A DNA stretch of 44,383 nt from an uncultured Myxococcales bacterium (GTDB lineage: Bacteria > Myxococcota_A > UBA9042). This document shows positions 44,383-44,383 of this stretch, piece after piece. How positions within the stretch are numbered: the stretch's first letter is position 1; every line of letters starts with the position of its first letter. The stretch is taken from NCBI GenBank assembly GCA_903919145.1, contig CAIXGW010000392.1, forward strand, positions 1-44,383, given 5' to 3'. Both the position numbers and the translations under genes were made by a program. Below the pieces are notes generated by a model. It saw only the letters and a list, made by a program, of their open reading frames with translations, ran no database searches and was not told the DNA's origin.

Positions 44383-44383
44383 T

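Noticed and set aside
44249-44383. tRNA gene or retron RNA
   Set aside because: The pairing does not give a cloverleaf or CCA end, and no reverse transcriptase is visible; the region downstream is not available.

Overview
This is a high-GC, gene-dense chromosomal segment, most likely from a myxobacterium-like member of Myxococcota. That rests on the gene content: several secreted or lipid-anchored proteins built from MopE-type CxxxDNDCDGxxDE repeats, FG-GAP, kelch and Cys-rich CDDGNxCTxDxC repeats; a MYXO-CTERM-like tail (Cys, hydrophobic helix, Arg cluster); and a cytosolic Ser/Thr kinase with WD40 repeats. I see no phage genes, transposase, CRISPR array, rRNA or tRNA. Most of the window is chromosomal housekeeping interleaved with lineage-specific envelope genes.

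Layout. (1) 1-10150: the 3' part of an FG-GAP/MopE surface protein faces a minus-strand group: a kelch/MopE lipoprotein, a small cytosolic histidine kinase overlapping it by ATGA, a large lipoprotein with a glycosidase-like barrel, and glmS. (2) 10453-13822: a recombination block, comM-recA-ssb, behind a very good sigma-54-type promoter. The RecA is somewhat divergent, the SSB lacks its acidic tip, and recA and ssb are separated by three strong hairpins. (3) 14185-18348 (minus): an outer-membrane-barrel-like protein, a radical SAM protein and a DbpA-type RNA helicase; a 13-G run lies between the first two. (4) 18527-23756 (plus): a tightly packed group of GT-C-like membrane protein, small single-span protein, YfhO-like membrane protein and a ThiD-like kinase. 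It ends in a 13-bp tail-to-tail overlap with a seven-iron ferredoxin gene.

(5) 24339-30714 (minus): an exported protein plus an EpmA-like EF-P lysyl ligase, then a kinase-WD40/hisD/Cys-rich-lipoprotein group. (6) 30991-35560 (minus): two large Cys-rich surface proteins. (7) 35681-38206 (minus): UDP-glucuronate decarboxylase-like gene plus guaA. (8) 38482-44247 (plus): argS and a SPOR-domain protein behind a near-consensus sigma-70 promoter, then a LonB/YcbZ-type AAA+ protease.

After the protease gene, the last 136 bases hold two consecutive nested palindromes (44249-44306 and 44328-44382). They have the same outer-stem/inner-stem design but different sequence. No feature I recognise explains them, and they run to the edge of the window. 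They and the sigma-54/comM-recA-ssb block are the parts I would look at first.
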